Part shown: piece after piece, positions 52,322 through 63,787 of the stretch
Position numbering within the stretch: position 1 is the stretch's first letter
Layout of the letters: the number at the start of each line of letters is the position of its first letter
Source of the DNA: Polychytrium aggregatum
Lineage: Eukaryota; Chytridiomycota; Chytridiomycetes; Polychytriales
Reading direction: 5' to 3'
Assembly (NCBI RefSeq): GCF_025602895.1
Contig: NW_026516295.1
Coordinates: 62,001 to 126,000, forward strand
Length of the DNA stretch: 64,000 nt
Program-made: the position numbers and the translations under genes
Notes under the pieces: generated by a model
The model's input: only the letters and a program-made list of their open reading frames with translations
What the model was told of the DNA's origin: nothing
Database searches by the model: none

Positions 52322-55300
52322 TCATGGCAGCGACATGCCATTGGCCTCCCGCAGGCGCGAGTCTTGGCGGAGCTTGCCCTCCAGCTCAGCATACCGCAAC
52401 GGGCCTGCGAGTTTTTCCTGGAACGGAGAGGCTTGCCGGGGTCAGGCTCGCAAGATCATGCGGCCAACGTCGCTGCTCCAACGACGCACGTTGCATGTCG
52501 AGCACATGCGGCCCGTCCGCCAATGCTCTCCAGACACATATCGTGATCTTACCGCGGCCACACGCTTCTCCAGGATGTGGATTCGGAACAGTGCTTCGTC
52601 GCAGAACTGGCAATTGCATCGCATTGGTCAACACGAGGATGAAAGCATGACAGAGCAGCATGCCACGGCGCCGCCATCGTACCTTGACATACGCCTCGGT
52701 CTCCTCGACGCTCATCGAATCGGCATTGCGCGAGTACGCAAGTTGGCGCCGCTGATACTCGGCGCTGACTTCGTCCAGCCGGGCTTGAATGATGGCGAGT
52801 TTCTCGGTCTTTCTCTCGCTGGCATGCCCCAGGCACGCCTGCCACACATCGTACGCCTCCTTGCTCGAGAGGCCGCTTGGGTTGGGCTGGGTCATGCAAA
52901 AGCCGAATGGTCAACATCGCCTGCGCAAATCCAAACGCCGAATCGGCTCATGCAGCGCCCTCGGTTCCAGACGCCTCCCCCCCCCCTGTTCAAGACGCGA
53001 CTGTTGCTCGGGGCTCCAAAAAAAGGAGTTTTGGCCCGGGTCCCGGTAGCTGAGCAAAGCTGTGCGCTGGCAAACGATGACGGATGACTGCCATCTGAAT
53101 TGGCATCGGTCACAAATAGAAACGGGGGCCCGAGCGGGTGCAGTCTGATTTCGGGTGGTCCTGGCTGGGTCGATAGCGGTCGCCAGAGTTTGCGGCGTTG
53201 CCTCGGCACGGGTTCGTGCAGGTCTCGCTCCAATCCCAGCAACCTTCGCTCGGGCACCTCACCCCTCGCTTCGTCAGCGCACCCCGCACGCATTTCTCGC
53301 ATCGGCTGCGGACTTTGCAATACTCACATACGACACCAGGAACGGTGATAGATAGTCGATCTCGGCAGCGGCAGCATCGATCTCTGTGGCCTTGTGGATC
53401 TCAGTTTCCCTTTCGCTTGGTAGTTTCTGCACCGGTTCAAAGGTATATAAATGTGAGCAGGCTCGCCATGGCCATCACCGCAATCACAATCGAGACGACG
53501 CAAATTTGATCGCTGGCGCTGGCACCCGACCGATCGGCAGAGTCAATCCAACACGGTCGCGGGCGCTCGGGTTCGTCGTCCATCCTACCGTCTCATTCCG
53601 GGTGGTGTCGTAGATCGATATCGTCAGTGCCACCTCCTTTTCTTCGTTGAGCCGAGCAGCCACGATCTCGCTGGCTTCCTTCTGAGATCGCTTGATGTCG
53701 ATCATGCACGCTGCCTCGGCCTTGAGGAGGCCGCAGAACTGAGCATACAGATGCTGCTTCTTTGGGTTCTTGAGGTATGGGTTGACCTGTGGCCGCAAGC
53801 GCCAAACCGAATGAGCGGCGATGCAGCGACGGCAGTAGGGCCTCGAAAAAAAAAGTCGTCACCTCGAACGAGTTTAGCAGCTCCACCGATGCAGCCTTCT
53901 GCTCAATCGCCGTTCGCTTGTATTCCCGCATGGATGGAATGACACGTCCTTCGCCAAGGTGGTACACAATCTTGATCTGCATTCCAGACCATGAATGTCA
54001 GGAGGAGGGGGGAGGAAACCATGTCACCGAGTCCACAGTTGTTGGAGAAGAGGAAATGACAGCCAAGTACGGGCGCTGCTCTGTGCAGTAGTGCCCGGCC
54101 AGCGCATTACCCGATCCGGAAAGTACGTCTTTTTGTAAATATCTTCCGTCGCCGGAATTGCTGGACAGAGCGAGGGAAGGGTGCTGTCAGAACCTTCACA
54201 GGGCAGCACGATCTCGCCGCCGGCAGAGTTTGGCATGTCGGCATATCCGTTCTGTCAGATCCATTGATCACGTCATGAATCAAGTACAACAGGAACCAGT
54301 GCTTGGACTTGATCCGGCCCAGCATCCTCTGGCTCAGACATCTCCCTCTCTCTGTGTACCATACCAAGGTTCCTCGAGAACTTCTCGGTCATCTTGAAGA
54401 CCGGGGTTGGTTCTCCGAGTGTCTCTTCTTGTTGCTGGACGATGAAACAAAGATCCGCGTGAGGGAAGTCAGAAGGACATATTGTTTGACCCGGAGGGGC
54501 AGCGGCGACAGATGCTCTACTCAATATCGGAGTTAAAGTGCCTTGCTTTAGGACCCAGGACTGACAGTATTCTCTGTGGCCACTTACCGTCTCTGATACA
54601 TCGTACGTAACGCTTCTGTAAATCAATCGATCTTCGCGGTTGGTAAAGTATTCCATCGTCTAGTCAAATGGCCAGAGTGAGTCACACAACACAAGTTGTT
54701 CCTCCGAGCGGAATAATACAGCTCCGCCCTCCTTTCCAACGGCTCCCAGTGCTCGCTCGTACCTTGTTCTCGGTCTCGACTCGCTTGACGAGCCCGTCCG
54801 ATCGTGCTTCGGGGTAAAAATGCATCTCGGCCGTGTTGCCGGCGATGAGAAGGTGCTCCTTGAGTCCGGGCTGTCGCCCGGGGTCAAAGAACTCGTGGAC
54901 GCGGTCCACATCCGGGTTCCTGATGCGCTTGCACAGCTTGTCTCTGGGTCGTGTGTTGTTGGACACCGGTCGCAGGGTGGTCCGAGACAGGTCGTGGCTG
55001 GTGAGGCACTGTCGGTGGGTGATCAGACGCTTTCGCCAGCACTCCGTAGTCAGACGCACTCACCTTCGGTTCATAAAAATCTCACGGATCTCGCCGTTGA
55101 ACTCAATGTCCTCGTTCGAATAGAACGTCACCCGGGACACCATGCCGTCGTTTCTGTGGTACTCTGCAAAGGTTTCCTGGGTGGCAGCATCAGTATCTCG
55201 TACCGCTCCGTCGTCTTGGCCACACACTGTCGATGACCAAGCTCGTACTGACTTTTACTTCAGCACAGGATCTCCGATACCACTCTCCGTCTCCAATGCG

Positions 55301-58079
55301 GCTTCCAGAAGGCACAGGTAGCAAAACACACAACTCCATCCGCCATGCATGAGAGCGCAGTCACTCACCAGTTTGGCGTTGCGAAAGTACGACGTTTTGC
55401 TGCCGCTTGGACATCTGGACTCGAACTGATCCTTGGAAAGCACCAGCTTGTCGACCCAAGAGGGTGGCAGATCGAGGACGTGAGCGCAGCAGTTAAGGAA
55501 TAAAGCTCATTCAGAAGGCACAGCCACTGGCTCACTCATATGACATGTCACTCGCTCCCGCAACCACTATCGTCCTCGAGAAGCAAGGTGACAATCAAGA
55601 GCTTCAAATGTGGATCCGTTTGAAGCCCCGACTCTCTCGTCCGCGCGTCCCCCCCCCTTCCGCCTTTCCATGCAAATCGCTTCAGAAAGGATATCTCCAG
55701 ATTGACATCTTCTTCTTCGTCCTCCTCGGACTGGTTGTCGTTGCCTTGGTTGTCGTCGTCGTCATCGTTGTTCTTGACAATGTTTCCGCCTGGCTGGGTG
55801 TTTCCAAGAAGGAGGAACTCCCATTTGGAGTTATCGCCCAGGTCGAAAGAGATTCCCTGCATTCGCACCATACGTTCAGTTAGTCGGCCGGTGAAGCGAT
55901 CGAACAAACAATCTGTCACTCTGCGATTCTATATTGTCCTTCTTCCAGCCTGAGGACTCATCAGCTCGCCCCAGCTTCCGTGGTGTGAGAAGATGCCGTG
56001 GCCACCTATCACGGAATGGCTCGATACGCTTGGAGAATATTGCCCAGTAAATGGCAGAGCGGATGAGTCTGGCTCACCTTGAGACCCTCATAACAGACTT
56101 GCATATTGACCCAATAGTTGGTCGAGCTGAAGACGCTCTCCACGCCGAGGTAATTCTCGTGCTCGGTTGGGTAGATGCGACCGGTACTGGGCTCTGGAGT
56201 TGGTGACGGTGGCGGTGACATGTGCATGTGTGATTATGATTATTTTGTAAGAGTTCGTGATGAAACACACACAGGGTCATGGCCGATCCAGTGATGGCCA
56301 ATCCAGTCATGGCGATCCAGTCATGGCGATCCAGTCATGGAACGGAAGGAACAAAATACGCCGTGACATCATCGGGGGTGGTCGATCTTGCGGGCAGTAA
56401 GCAGAAGATCTTGTTTGAGTTTACCGATGAAGAACGCCTCAGCAACTTCGCGTTTTCCTGGAAGAACCAGAATCCAGGCGTGGATGCGGAGGCCCTTGAG
56501 TTCATCGACATCTTCCTCGGCGAGCTGGAAGGAGCAAGAGAGAGCAAGAGAGAGAGCAAGAGAGAGGCGGAATCGTCAGCACTGAATCTGAACGTGATCG
56601 ACGGGCTCGGTTTGATGACTCCAGGAGTGCGGTGGTAGGGGTGGCGGCAGTGCCAGTGCACGATTTGGTTGCGTTTATCAGGCGGAATGGCTGCTCACCA
56701 TCCTGGCCCGACGAATCTCCGCCAGCTTTGCCTCCTGCAGCTTCCGGAACTCGGCCTTGCGCTTCTCATCCTGTTTCATGATAAACTGGCTCCTCAGCAC
56801 CCTGGGCTCCTTGACCTTGTATCTCGGCTGGATCTCGGCGGCGTCCTTTTCGGAGAGCTCGGACTTGGACAGCGCCGCCACAGGCTCCCCGCCGGCACTG
56901 GGCATCGATTCAGGTGGGTCGATCCCGAGCTTGACCGTGTCGAACCGGGTCTCGTCGACGAGGGTGATGTCCCGAGACGCGTAGCCCGAGACCACATAGG
57001 CATCGTATCCCACGCCTCGCAGGAGCGACACCAGCAGCAACGAAAAGTCGAAGCAGTTGCCCGACTGGAGCTTGAGTGTGAAGGTTGGCGACGGAAGCGA
57101 TTTGGGCTGACGTCGAAGCCGCGATCATGCATCACCAAAGGAGCGAAACTAGTGTCAATCGACACTCCAGAACAAAACACTTGCAGTGGCGTTGGCTCTA
57201 ACGCACCCACGAGCCGAGATACAAAGCAATGTAAAGAGGCAATACCAGCTCGTGCGGCGGATCGAGTTCCTCATAAGTCAGATAGTCTGCAACAAACTTG
57301 GCACACGATTGGTAGTCATAGAGCTCCTTGAATGGCAGCTGCGTGGGGCGGATCGATGTGCAGACGAATTTCTAGACCAGATTCAGCAGAATAGAGTGTA
57401 CCGCCTGGGTGAGATTGACTGGCCAATGGCTTCAAGCCAGAAACATTGGATATCATTGTGATTTTGATATGGAAAGACGAGCGTCATACTGGAATGACGT
57501 GATGCTGCGAAGGCGCAATGCCGTGGCGAGCGCGATGCAACGATGGCATGGAATGCCGACTCATCACCGCGCTCCGCGAAGATATCGTCATGCGCCAGCA
57601 CCGGGACATGATAGGATAACGGTCGCTGCACTTACGCGCAGACCAAACTCGTTGGTCGGGAACAACAGCAGCTCCTTGCGGCCGGGATACAGCTGGACAT
57701 ACTGTCGCTGGAAGTTTTCGACATACTCGATCACCAGCTCCTCTTTCTTGTTGTTGTTGTAGTAGGTGGTCGGGACCTTGGTTCTGTCGAGGAGGTCTAC
57801 CAAGAGTTCTTGCCGCTTGGCTTCGCGCTTCTCGAGGTACTCGAGTTCGTGTTGGTCAATCTCGTCCAGCACTGGAGGCTGGCTTTCGGGACGTGGCTCC
57901 TCGGGCTGCTCGGCCGAATCAGGAGCATCGCCAGCGGCCTCTTCAGCAGGGGCGTTTTCGGCATCTGCAGCGGCCTCTTGGTCGTTATCGGGCTGAGTCG
58001 CGGCCGTTTCGGGATCCTCGGGTGGCTCGCCGGCCTGGGAGGCGTCCTCGATATTTGCAGGCTCCTCTGTTGCGAGCAT
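52322..58079 (-). CDS. DRC7: Dynein regulatory complex subunit 7 (DRC7/CCDC135)
   Basis: Axonemal nexin-dynein regulatory complex subunit with a transglutaminase-like fold. Exons that fit phase: 58079-57636, 57371-57207, 57106-56699, 56524-56425, 56193-56078, 55856 to about 55690, one near 55458-55376, one near 55170-55070, one near 55000-54762, one near 54664-54592, further ones between 54470 and 54111, then 53976-53863, 53786-53589, 53426-53337, 52886-52683, 52606-52553 and 52417-52322. Telling segments: TYYNNNKKEELVIEYVENFQRQYVQLYP is split by splicing from KFVCTSIRPTQLPFKELYDY; SGNCFDFSLLLVSLL; LRIHAWILVLPGKREV; NYLGVESVFSSTNYWVNMQ; FDLGDNSKWEFLLLG; EALFRIHILEKRV. The N-terminus is an acidic Ala/Glu/Pro tail. 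Four junctions in the middle are approximate. Its presence means the organism builds a motile flagellum. Confidence 0.9.
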
Positions 58080-58763
58080 GCTTCACTAAATCAAGCTGGA
58101 GGAGGAGGAGGAGGAGGATGCAAACGGCTGGGCTCGGCAAATATGCCTTACTCTGAGATTATTTGATGGTCTGACAACAGTGAAACTGCACTGCCGGCAG
58201 AGAGCAGGCGCTAAAATGGGGTTTCTCTTGGAGCGGGCAGGGCCACGATCCAAGACACTTGCAGTCACCGCACGACCCACTCAATAGCGGCTCTCCACAT
58301 TTCACACTGTTGGCGCGGAGACGTGCAGGGTCGCTCGTGGTCGAAATTATGCTGCGATGGTATTCCATATTCTCAGTTTGCTGGAAATTGCGACAGCCTC
58401 CCCTCGGGAAGCTCTCTTCACCAAGGATAGCACCATCAGCATCAAGCTCGACCACACATCCGAGCGCCCGTTGTGAATCATGTCCCGGAAGCGAGGAATG
58501 CAAGTGGCTCAAAAATGTCATACACACAGGAAAGAGAAAAGCTTGCGCGTGGCGAACCGGGGAGAGGAGCATCGATGCCAGTCCCTGGAGCGACACGGCG
58601 ATCATGGGCGACTCTACGATTGCTTCTGGATGGGCAAGAAGAGCTACAGGACGTGCAGGGCGAGTGGTAGTCAATGAGCGGGATGAAAGCACATCCAACG
58701 ACAACAGCAACAACAGCAACAACAGCAACAACAGCAACAACAGCAATAACAGCGACAGAAGCG
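58080..58763. other. Interval between DRC7 and CFAP20
   Basis: Holds the DRC7 upstream region. A last CFAP20 exon may lie here (see that entry). A CAA/CAG-type repeat is at 58697-58753. Confidence 0.45.
58697..58753 (+). repeat. AACAACAGC-type 12-bp tandem repeat
   Basis: Units of ACAGCAACAACAGCAACA-like sequence run for about 55 bp just 3' of the last assigned CFAP20 exon. Confidence 0.75.
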
Positions 58764-60205
58764 TCAGCCTACCTTGAATTCTGGTGGGAGCTCCTCCTCC
58801 GAGTACAGCCGATCGGAAAAGTAAATGCGTCGGATTCGGCAGTTGGCGTGGATCTGCACCCTTAGTGTCTCGATGTAGTTGGTACCGTACGCACGCCTGG
58901 TAAAGTCCGAGAGGTTGAACTGGATTTGATTCCATCCGTCGTCGAGCCTCATGGGCATCGTGCAAATAAACGGCTTGACACGGGTCGTCGACTGGACATG
59001 GCGGGGCCGTCCAAGGTAAGGCGATGGAAGCGGGGAGGATGGCGCAGATATTGCGATACAGGACCGAGTGCAGTAGATCGACAACGTGAGCACGGTGTGC
59101 CGTAGACTCGGCAAAGGCTCTATGCAGGGCCAATCCGAGCGAGGCAGGTGTTCAATGTCCGCGTGCAGGGGCGATCATCAGGGTAGCGGCGCCATCAAGA
59201 GCCTTGGAGACACTGACCTGGTAGTTACTGGCGCGGAATCGTCTCCTGACATTCTTGTCGTCCAAGACCTGGACCTCAAAGGTAAAGTACTTTTTCAAGT
59301 TCTTGATGATCATCACGAGGAAGGGCAACTTGATGCCCAGGGTGCGGTTCTGCTGGGCCGGACAGGTGATGTAGTTGGTCGAGACATTGGTGCCGATGAT
59401 TTCCAGAACGGACGACTGGATGTCGTTGTCTGTGATGCGCTTGATGTGGCCGTTGCGGACCTTCTTGTCCCAGATCTGGAGCGGCTTGGAACTTGGAGAG
59501 CCGATCGGGAGAATGTGTGGGCAGCGCAGATGATCAGAAAACGGTGTCGAGCGCGAGGCTTTTGGATACAGCACAAAGATGAGGAGCCACCTGGGGCAAC
59601 TCGGCTGAATCAAAGGCAGCGAGGGGGAAACATGAGTCCGGCGAGGGTGCGAAAGAAGGTCCGGATATAAGCGCAGCAGAGCATAATTGAACACGCAGGG
59701 CAGAATCAAACGCAGCCAAGAGAGTCGCACTACGCCAGCGCCACCGATGGTGGACTTGAGAGAATGATGCCTCCTGGCTGTGTATCGGCCATGGAGGAGA
59801 CGCGTGCTGCTGGGGCTGGCCATATCACAAAGGGCTTGATCTGTTCCAAGCACACGGCCCACGGAAACGAAGCGGTGCCGCTATGCTCTGTTCCGTGATG
59901 GCCACCCATTGCAATGCTTCGCTCGTCATCCAGTTCATCTCTCTTGCCACGCGGCGATCATCCTGGTGAGCGGTCGCGTAATGCAGTGCCAGAGGCACAT
60001 ACCCAATGCTATAGAGAATGGAGAGAAACCCGGACTGGGGCGTACGCCGGTAGGGAGTCAGGAAAATTGCAGAGCCGCTGCCAGGCGCGCACCGTCGATA
60101 CAAGAGGACTCTGACGGCGCTTGCACGCGTTGTGGGCCGAGTGCAGTTGCTCTGCGACGACAACGGAAGCCATGGGCAACGTACCTGGAAGGTGTTGCGG
60201 AACAT
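58764..60205 (-). CDS. CFAP20: Cilia- and flagella-associated protein 20 (CFAP20/Bug22)
   Basis: Inner-junction protein of axonemal doublet microtubules, among the most conserved ciliary proteins. Exons: 60205-60185 (MFRNTFQ), 60034-60003 ([11 protein letters not shown]), 59491-59218 and 58991-58773, all GT-AG with matching phase. The product reads [21 protein letters not shown] across the second splice, then [51 protein letters not shown] and [19 protein letters not shown], then [20 protein letters not shown] and ELPPEFK. Assigned length is 182 residues against 193 in animals. The usual short last exon (LYLPVQ-like tail) was not found. Reading through the donor gives K-V-G and a stop at 58764, used here as the provisional end. 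Confidence 0.93.
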
Positions 60206-60768
60206 GGCGGATGGTGGCGTTCGGCGGATATGGAGGCCTCTGTCTCAGGCCGGCGAGTGCGCGGATGAGGAGGGTTGTCGCAGGGGCAGAGAGCGACAGG
60301 CCGGAGGAGATGGAGCAGACCGGGAGAGAGGAAAGTGAGTGGCGGACGGAGGGTGCGGGCGGGTCGCCCAGCACCGAGAGGGGCGTGGCACCCGTGCGGA
60401 GCCAGCAGTCGCTCTGCCGGGGCCGTCGATGCAGCCCTGGACAGTCCCGAGTACAGCTTTTGATTGCCGAGTGGCGTGGGAAACGGCGGGTTCGATTTGA
60501 TTGTGGGTTCGACTGATTGTGGGTTCAATTGATTGCGGGTGAGGTCACCCGGGCACGTGGGCGCGGTTGCATCCAGGATTGCCGTGGTTGCATCCAGGAT
60601 TGCCGTGGTTGCATCCACGTCTGTTTTCTTCCATGTCGCACAGACTCGTTTCCGATCGCAGTCACCGTCCAACACCGCAAGCATCAACCCACTTCAACCC
60701 ACTTCAACCCACTTCAACCCGCATCAACCCGCATCAACCCGCATCAACCCGCATCAACCCACACGGCC
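60206..60768. promoter_or_regulatory. Divergent CFAP20/helicase intergenic region
   Basis: Contains the presumed promoters of CFAP20 (minus) and the helicase (plus). Short duplications: GATTGTGGGTTCAATTGATTG-like near 60500-60535 and GGATTGCCGTGGTTGCATCC three times near 60560-60615, then the 10-bp array listed next. Confidence 0.45.
60684..60762 (+). repeat. 10-bp tandem array, eight copies (ACTTCAACCC then GCATCAACCC)
   Basis: About three copies of CACTTCAACC are followed by five of GCATCAACCC, ending 7 bp before the helicase start codon. It lies in the 5' UTR or core promoter and would, if translated upstream in frame, give repeating Thr/Asn/Pro/His. Confidence 0.9.
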
Positions 60769-62751
60769 ATGCTCGTCAGCCTGCGCCGGATCTGCCTCCG
60801 CGGGTCCTCAAATGCCCCCGTCCTTCCTTGCATGTCCCTCCGGATGCCCGCCAGTGCTCGGCATCTCGGCGGCCCACATCGCCCATCTTGGGTCGACTCT
60901 CGACCACCACTGCTCGAGCAGCACGCCCAGCAGGCGGTTTCTGGCCTGCGCTTGTTCTCCACATGCCCTGTCCGTGCCTCACGATCATCGACAACGTATA
61001 CGTTCTCGACAAAATATCCCCGTAGGGCAGCAAAGCCAAAGACCAAGAAGCCCTCGTCCAAAGGACGACCCAGGCGGTTCTCGCAGCCCAGCGGCGCCAG
61101 GAAGCCGTCGCAAAGCCCTGGCTCGCTGCGGAACGTCCCCGGCCTGGTGCTTCCTCGCAAGCTGCAGCTCGATCCCCACATCGGCACCAAGCGGAACACC
61201 AACCACCAGTCTACCCAGGATCTCCGGCGGCCAAAGAGCAAGAAGCCGATGACAGGATCTGGGACCAGACCACCGGCCCCTTCTCCCGCGCAAAAGACAG
61301 CCAGAGCCCTGAGTCTCGAGAAGCGCCGACTGGTCATCCAGGAGTCGATCAAAAAACACAATCAAAAGTTTGCCCTCGAGCCCAACGAGTACTCGGAAAA
61401 GTCGGTGCAGGATCTGAAGCTCGAGCTCAACGGCATTCGCTTCGAGACCCTGGGGCTGCTCCCCGAGACCCTTGAGGCCGTCTCCAAGGGCCTCGGGTAC
61501 CGCCGCCCAACCGAGATCCAGGCCCTGACCATCCCCAAGATCCTTGCCCGCGAGCAAGACATTCTGATAGCAGCCGAAACCGGCACCGGCAAGACAGCTG
61601 CCTATCTGATCCCCATCATGAACAACGCCAAGCTCATCGAGACTGAGCGGATCCAGCGGGCCACCCGGAGCGGCATCGACAGCTCAGCGCCAGCAGCCGT
61701 CTTTGGAGTCCAGGCCGACGGCACTCCGATCGCCACAACGACAAAATACAAGCCGCCGCTGCGGGCACCTCTGGCCTTGGTCATTGTGCCTTCGCGCGAG
61801 CTCGTCGACCAGGTCACCTCGGTCGCCAAGCGAATCACGCATCATCTGAAGCTCCGGGTGGTGGGCATGCACTCCAAAACCCGAGCGGCAATCATCCAGA
61901 CCAAGCTGCAGTCACCGGTCGACGTGCTTGTGGCGACACCCTCGCTTGTCGAGCGGCTCGTCGAGGAGTCGCAGCTGTCGCTTAGATACGTCGCCAACGT
62001 CGTCGTCGACGAGGCCGACACCCTCTTTGACCAGGAGTTTGGAGCACAGCTCCGCAAGATCGTCACGCTGATCAAGGATGCCGCCGCCAAGCAGACGACG
62101 TCGTCGCTGCCCGAGATACCTTGTCGCTTCACCTTTGTGACTGCAACGCTGCCTCGCACCGTCACACTCGCCCTGAGCACCCACTTCCCCAACACCCTGC
62201 GCCTGACGACGCCGTCGCTCCACAAGACCCTGAAGCGGTGCTCGCAGCAGTTCCTCTACATCGACGGCTCCACCACCAAAAACCTGATGCTGCTGGACGT
62301 CCTGAAGCGCTCCTCCGGCGATCAGCGCATCATCATCTTTTGCAACACCCGCAAGTCGTGCGAGGCCGTTGGGCAGTTCCTGCGGTCCAAGGGCCTCAAT
62401 GCCCACAACATCTCGGCCGAGATGGAGGTCGACGAGCGCAAGCGCATCCTGCGCGAGTTCACCGACAAGAGCCAGATCCTCTCCGTCGACAACCAGTTTG
62501 AGCAGGAGTTTGTCCGCAACCAGATGATCCTCGTTTCGACCGACCTGACCTCGCGCGGCCTCGACACGATGCTGGTCTCGCATGTGGTGCTCTACGACTT
62601 CCCTCAAACGGCGATCGACTATCTGCATCGGGTCGGCCGCACGGCCCGTAACGGCGGTCGCGGCCGGGCAACAGCCATTATCTCCAAGAAGGAGGCCCGC
62701 CTGGCCAAGAACATCGAAGCTGCCGTCAAGAACCACTCGGTGTTGGCTTGA
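60769..62751 (+). CDS. DEAD-box RNA helicase, mitochondrial Mrh4-like
   Basis: 660 residues from the ATG at 60769. The first 60 residues are Arg/Ser/Leu-rich with almost no acids (MLVSLRRICLRGSSNAP), a likely mitochondrial presequence, followed by a basic linker. Helicase motifs: Q motif YRRPTEIQALTIPKIL; motif I AETGTGKT (K275); Ia VPSRELVDQV; Ib TPSLVERL; motif II D414-E-A-D417 in VVDEADTLFDQEF; motif III as TAT rather than SAT; IV IIFCNTRKSC; V STDLTSRGLD; VI HRVGRTARNG. The DEADTLFDQEF context and the presequence favour Mrh4, which acts in mitochondrial large-subunit ribosome assembly. Intronless. The CFAP20 gene is divergent upstream. Confidence 0.9.
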   Translation: MLVSLRRICLRGSSNAPVLPCMSLRMPASARHLGGPHRPSWVDSRPPLLEQHAQQAVSGLRLFSTCPVRASRSSTTYTFSTKYPRRAAKPKTKKPSSKGRPRRFSQPSGARKPSQSPGSLRNVPGLVLPRKLQLDPHIGTKRNTNHQSTQDLRRPKSKKPMTGSGTRPPAPSPAQKTARALSLEKRRLVIQESIKKHNQKFALEPNEYSEKSVQDLKLELNGIRFETLGLLPETLEAVSKGLGYRRPTEIQALTIPKILAREQDILIAAETGTGKTAAYLIPIMNNAKLIETERIQRATRSGIDSSAPAAVFGVQADGTPIATTTKYKPPLRAPLALVIVPSRELVDQVTSVAKRITHHLKLRVVGMHSKTRAAIIQTKLQSPVDVLVATPSLVERLVEESQLSLRYVANVVVDEADTLFDQEFGAQLRKIVTLIKDAAAKQTTSSLPEIPCRFTFVTATLPRTVTLALSTHFPNTLRLTTPSLHKTLKRCSQQFLYIDGSTTKNLMLLDVLKRSSGDQRIIIFCNTRKSCEAVGQFLRSKGLNAHNISAEMEVDERKRILREFTDKSQILSVDNQFEQEFVRNQMILVSTDLTSRGLDTMLVSHVVLYDFPQTAIDYLHRVGRTARNGGRGRATAIISKKEARLAKNIEAAVKNHSVLA

Positions 62752-63490
62752 TCAAGCGATTTGGCAGCTGTCAGACGGAAGGGCGCTGGGCTACGGCATC
62801 GGGCGACGGTGCTGCGTCATCATTTCACACGACCGCGAGGCTCATGTACGATGCAAATGCACTCCGCGGCCGCTTGCTTGCTTTGAGGCCCGGCTGCTGC
62901 AGAGGCGCCCGCGGAACGTTGCCGGCTCGCTGCTGCTTCGGTGCTGGTGAGACAACACATTAGACAGATTCCTGAGGCAAACACAGAGCTCACGATGAAG
63001 CCGGGCACGATGCTTTGACTGAATAGGAATACACACGCATCCATCATAGGCAACCACCATCCGCTTTGTTAGAGACTGCCATGCGACGTGTTGAAGTCAA
63101 TCATCGTGGCCCGAGGTGTTGGCCAAACGGCTTCCTGAGTGGTCACTATTGCTAATGGCCTCGTTAACGCTCTGGTCGCTATGGCTGAACAACACAAGTC
63201 TCTCTCCCGGGCGCAGGGTGGACAACGGTTTGGCGGTGGAGAACGTACATTTGGTCACTGGGTTCCAGGCCGGTATTCCCGTCTCCTCTACGCCTGCTCG
63301 ATTCACACACGCATCACACCCATTTCGCCCGCTCGACAAACTACAAGGGAAGGAAGAAAACACAGCACTCGATCCGTCTCGCTCTCTAGAGGCACTCATA
63401 CGCCAAGTTGGATGCTGGGCAGGCTCGCATCGGCATGTATCTGCCTGCCTGACACACACACACACTCTCTCCCCCTCCCACGGCTCCAGC
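62752..63490. other. Intergenic between convergent helicase and GpsA-like genes
   Basis: No gene recognised. A CA-dinucleotide run (ACACACACACAC) lies at about 63454-63465. Confidence 0.5.
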
Positions 63491-63787
63491 TTAGTCACGG
63501 ATGCCCGTCAGCTCTGTTTTCGGATCCCGTCCCATAAGCTCGGCCAGGACCATCTTGATGTTGCCGCCCTCGAAGAGCACCTTGTGGACCGAGTTGACCA
63601 GGGGCGAGTCCACGTTCAGCTTGCGGCAGAGGGTGTACGCCGCTCGGGTGGTCTCGACACCTTCGGCGACGGAGCCCAGGGTGGCCAGCACATGATCGAG
63701 GGCCTCGCCCTCGCCGATGCGTTTGCCGACGGTAAAGTTACGCGATTTCTCCGAGGTCGCGGTCAAGAACAGATCGCCGGCACCAGC
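63491..63787 (-). CDS. NAD(P)-dependent glycerol-3-phosphate dehydrogenase, GpsA-like, last exon
   Basis: 98 residues plus a TAA stop at 63491, starting after a TTCTAG acceptor at 63788. The sequence AGAGDLFLTATSEKSRNFTVGKRIGEG matches the C-terminal substrate-binding domain of G3P dehydrogenase (GxGDLxxT...SRN). It continues with GVETTRAAYTLCRKLNVDSPLV and ends with the family's usual short tail. It reduces dihydroxyacetone phosphate to glycerol-3-phosphate. The style is closer to the bacterial and plastid GpsA branch than to yeast Gpd1, but only the last domain is in the window. The upstream exons lie beyond 63787 and probably past 64000. Confidence 0.85.
   Translation of the reverse strand, partial: AGAGDLFLTATSEKSRNFTVGKRIGEGEALDHVLATLGSVAEGVETTRAAYTLCRKLNVDSPLVNSVHKVLFEGGNIKMVLAELMGRDPKTELTGIRD

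Noticed and set aside
51197-52650. Two long overlapping plus-strand open frames (over 440 codons each)
   Set aside because: They overlap in different frames, are Arg/Cys/Pro-rich, show no domain and lie in GC-rich repeat-bearing DNA.
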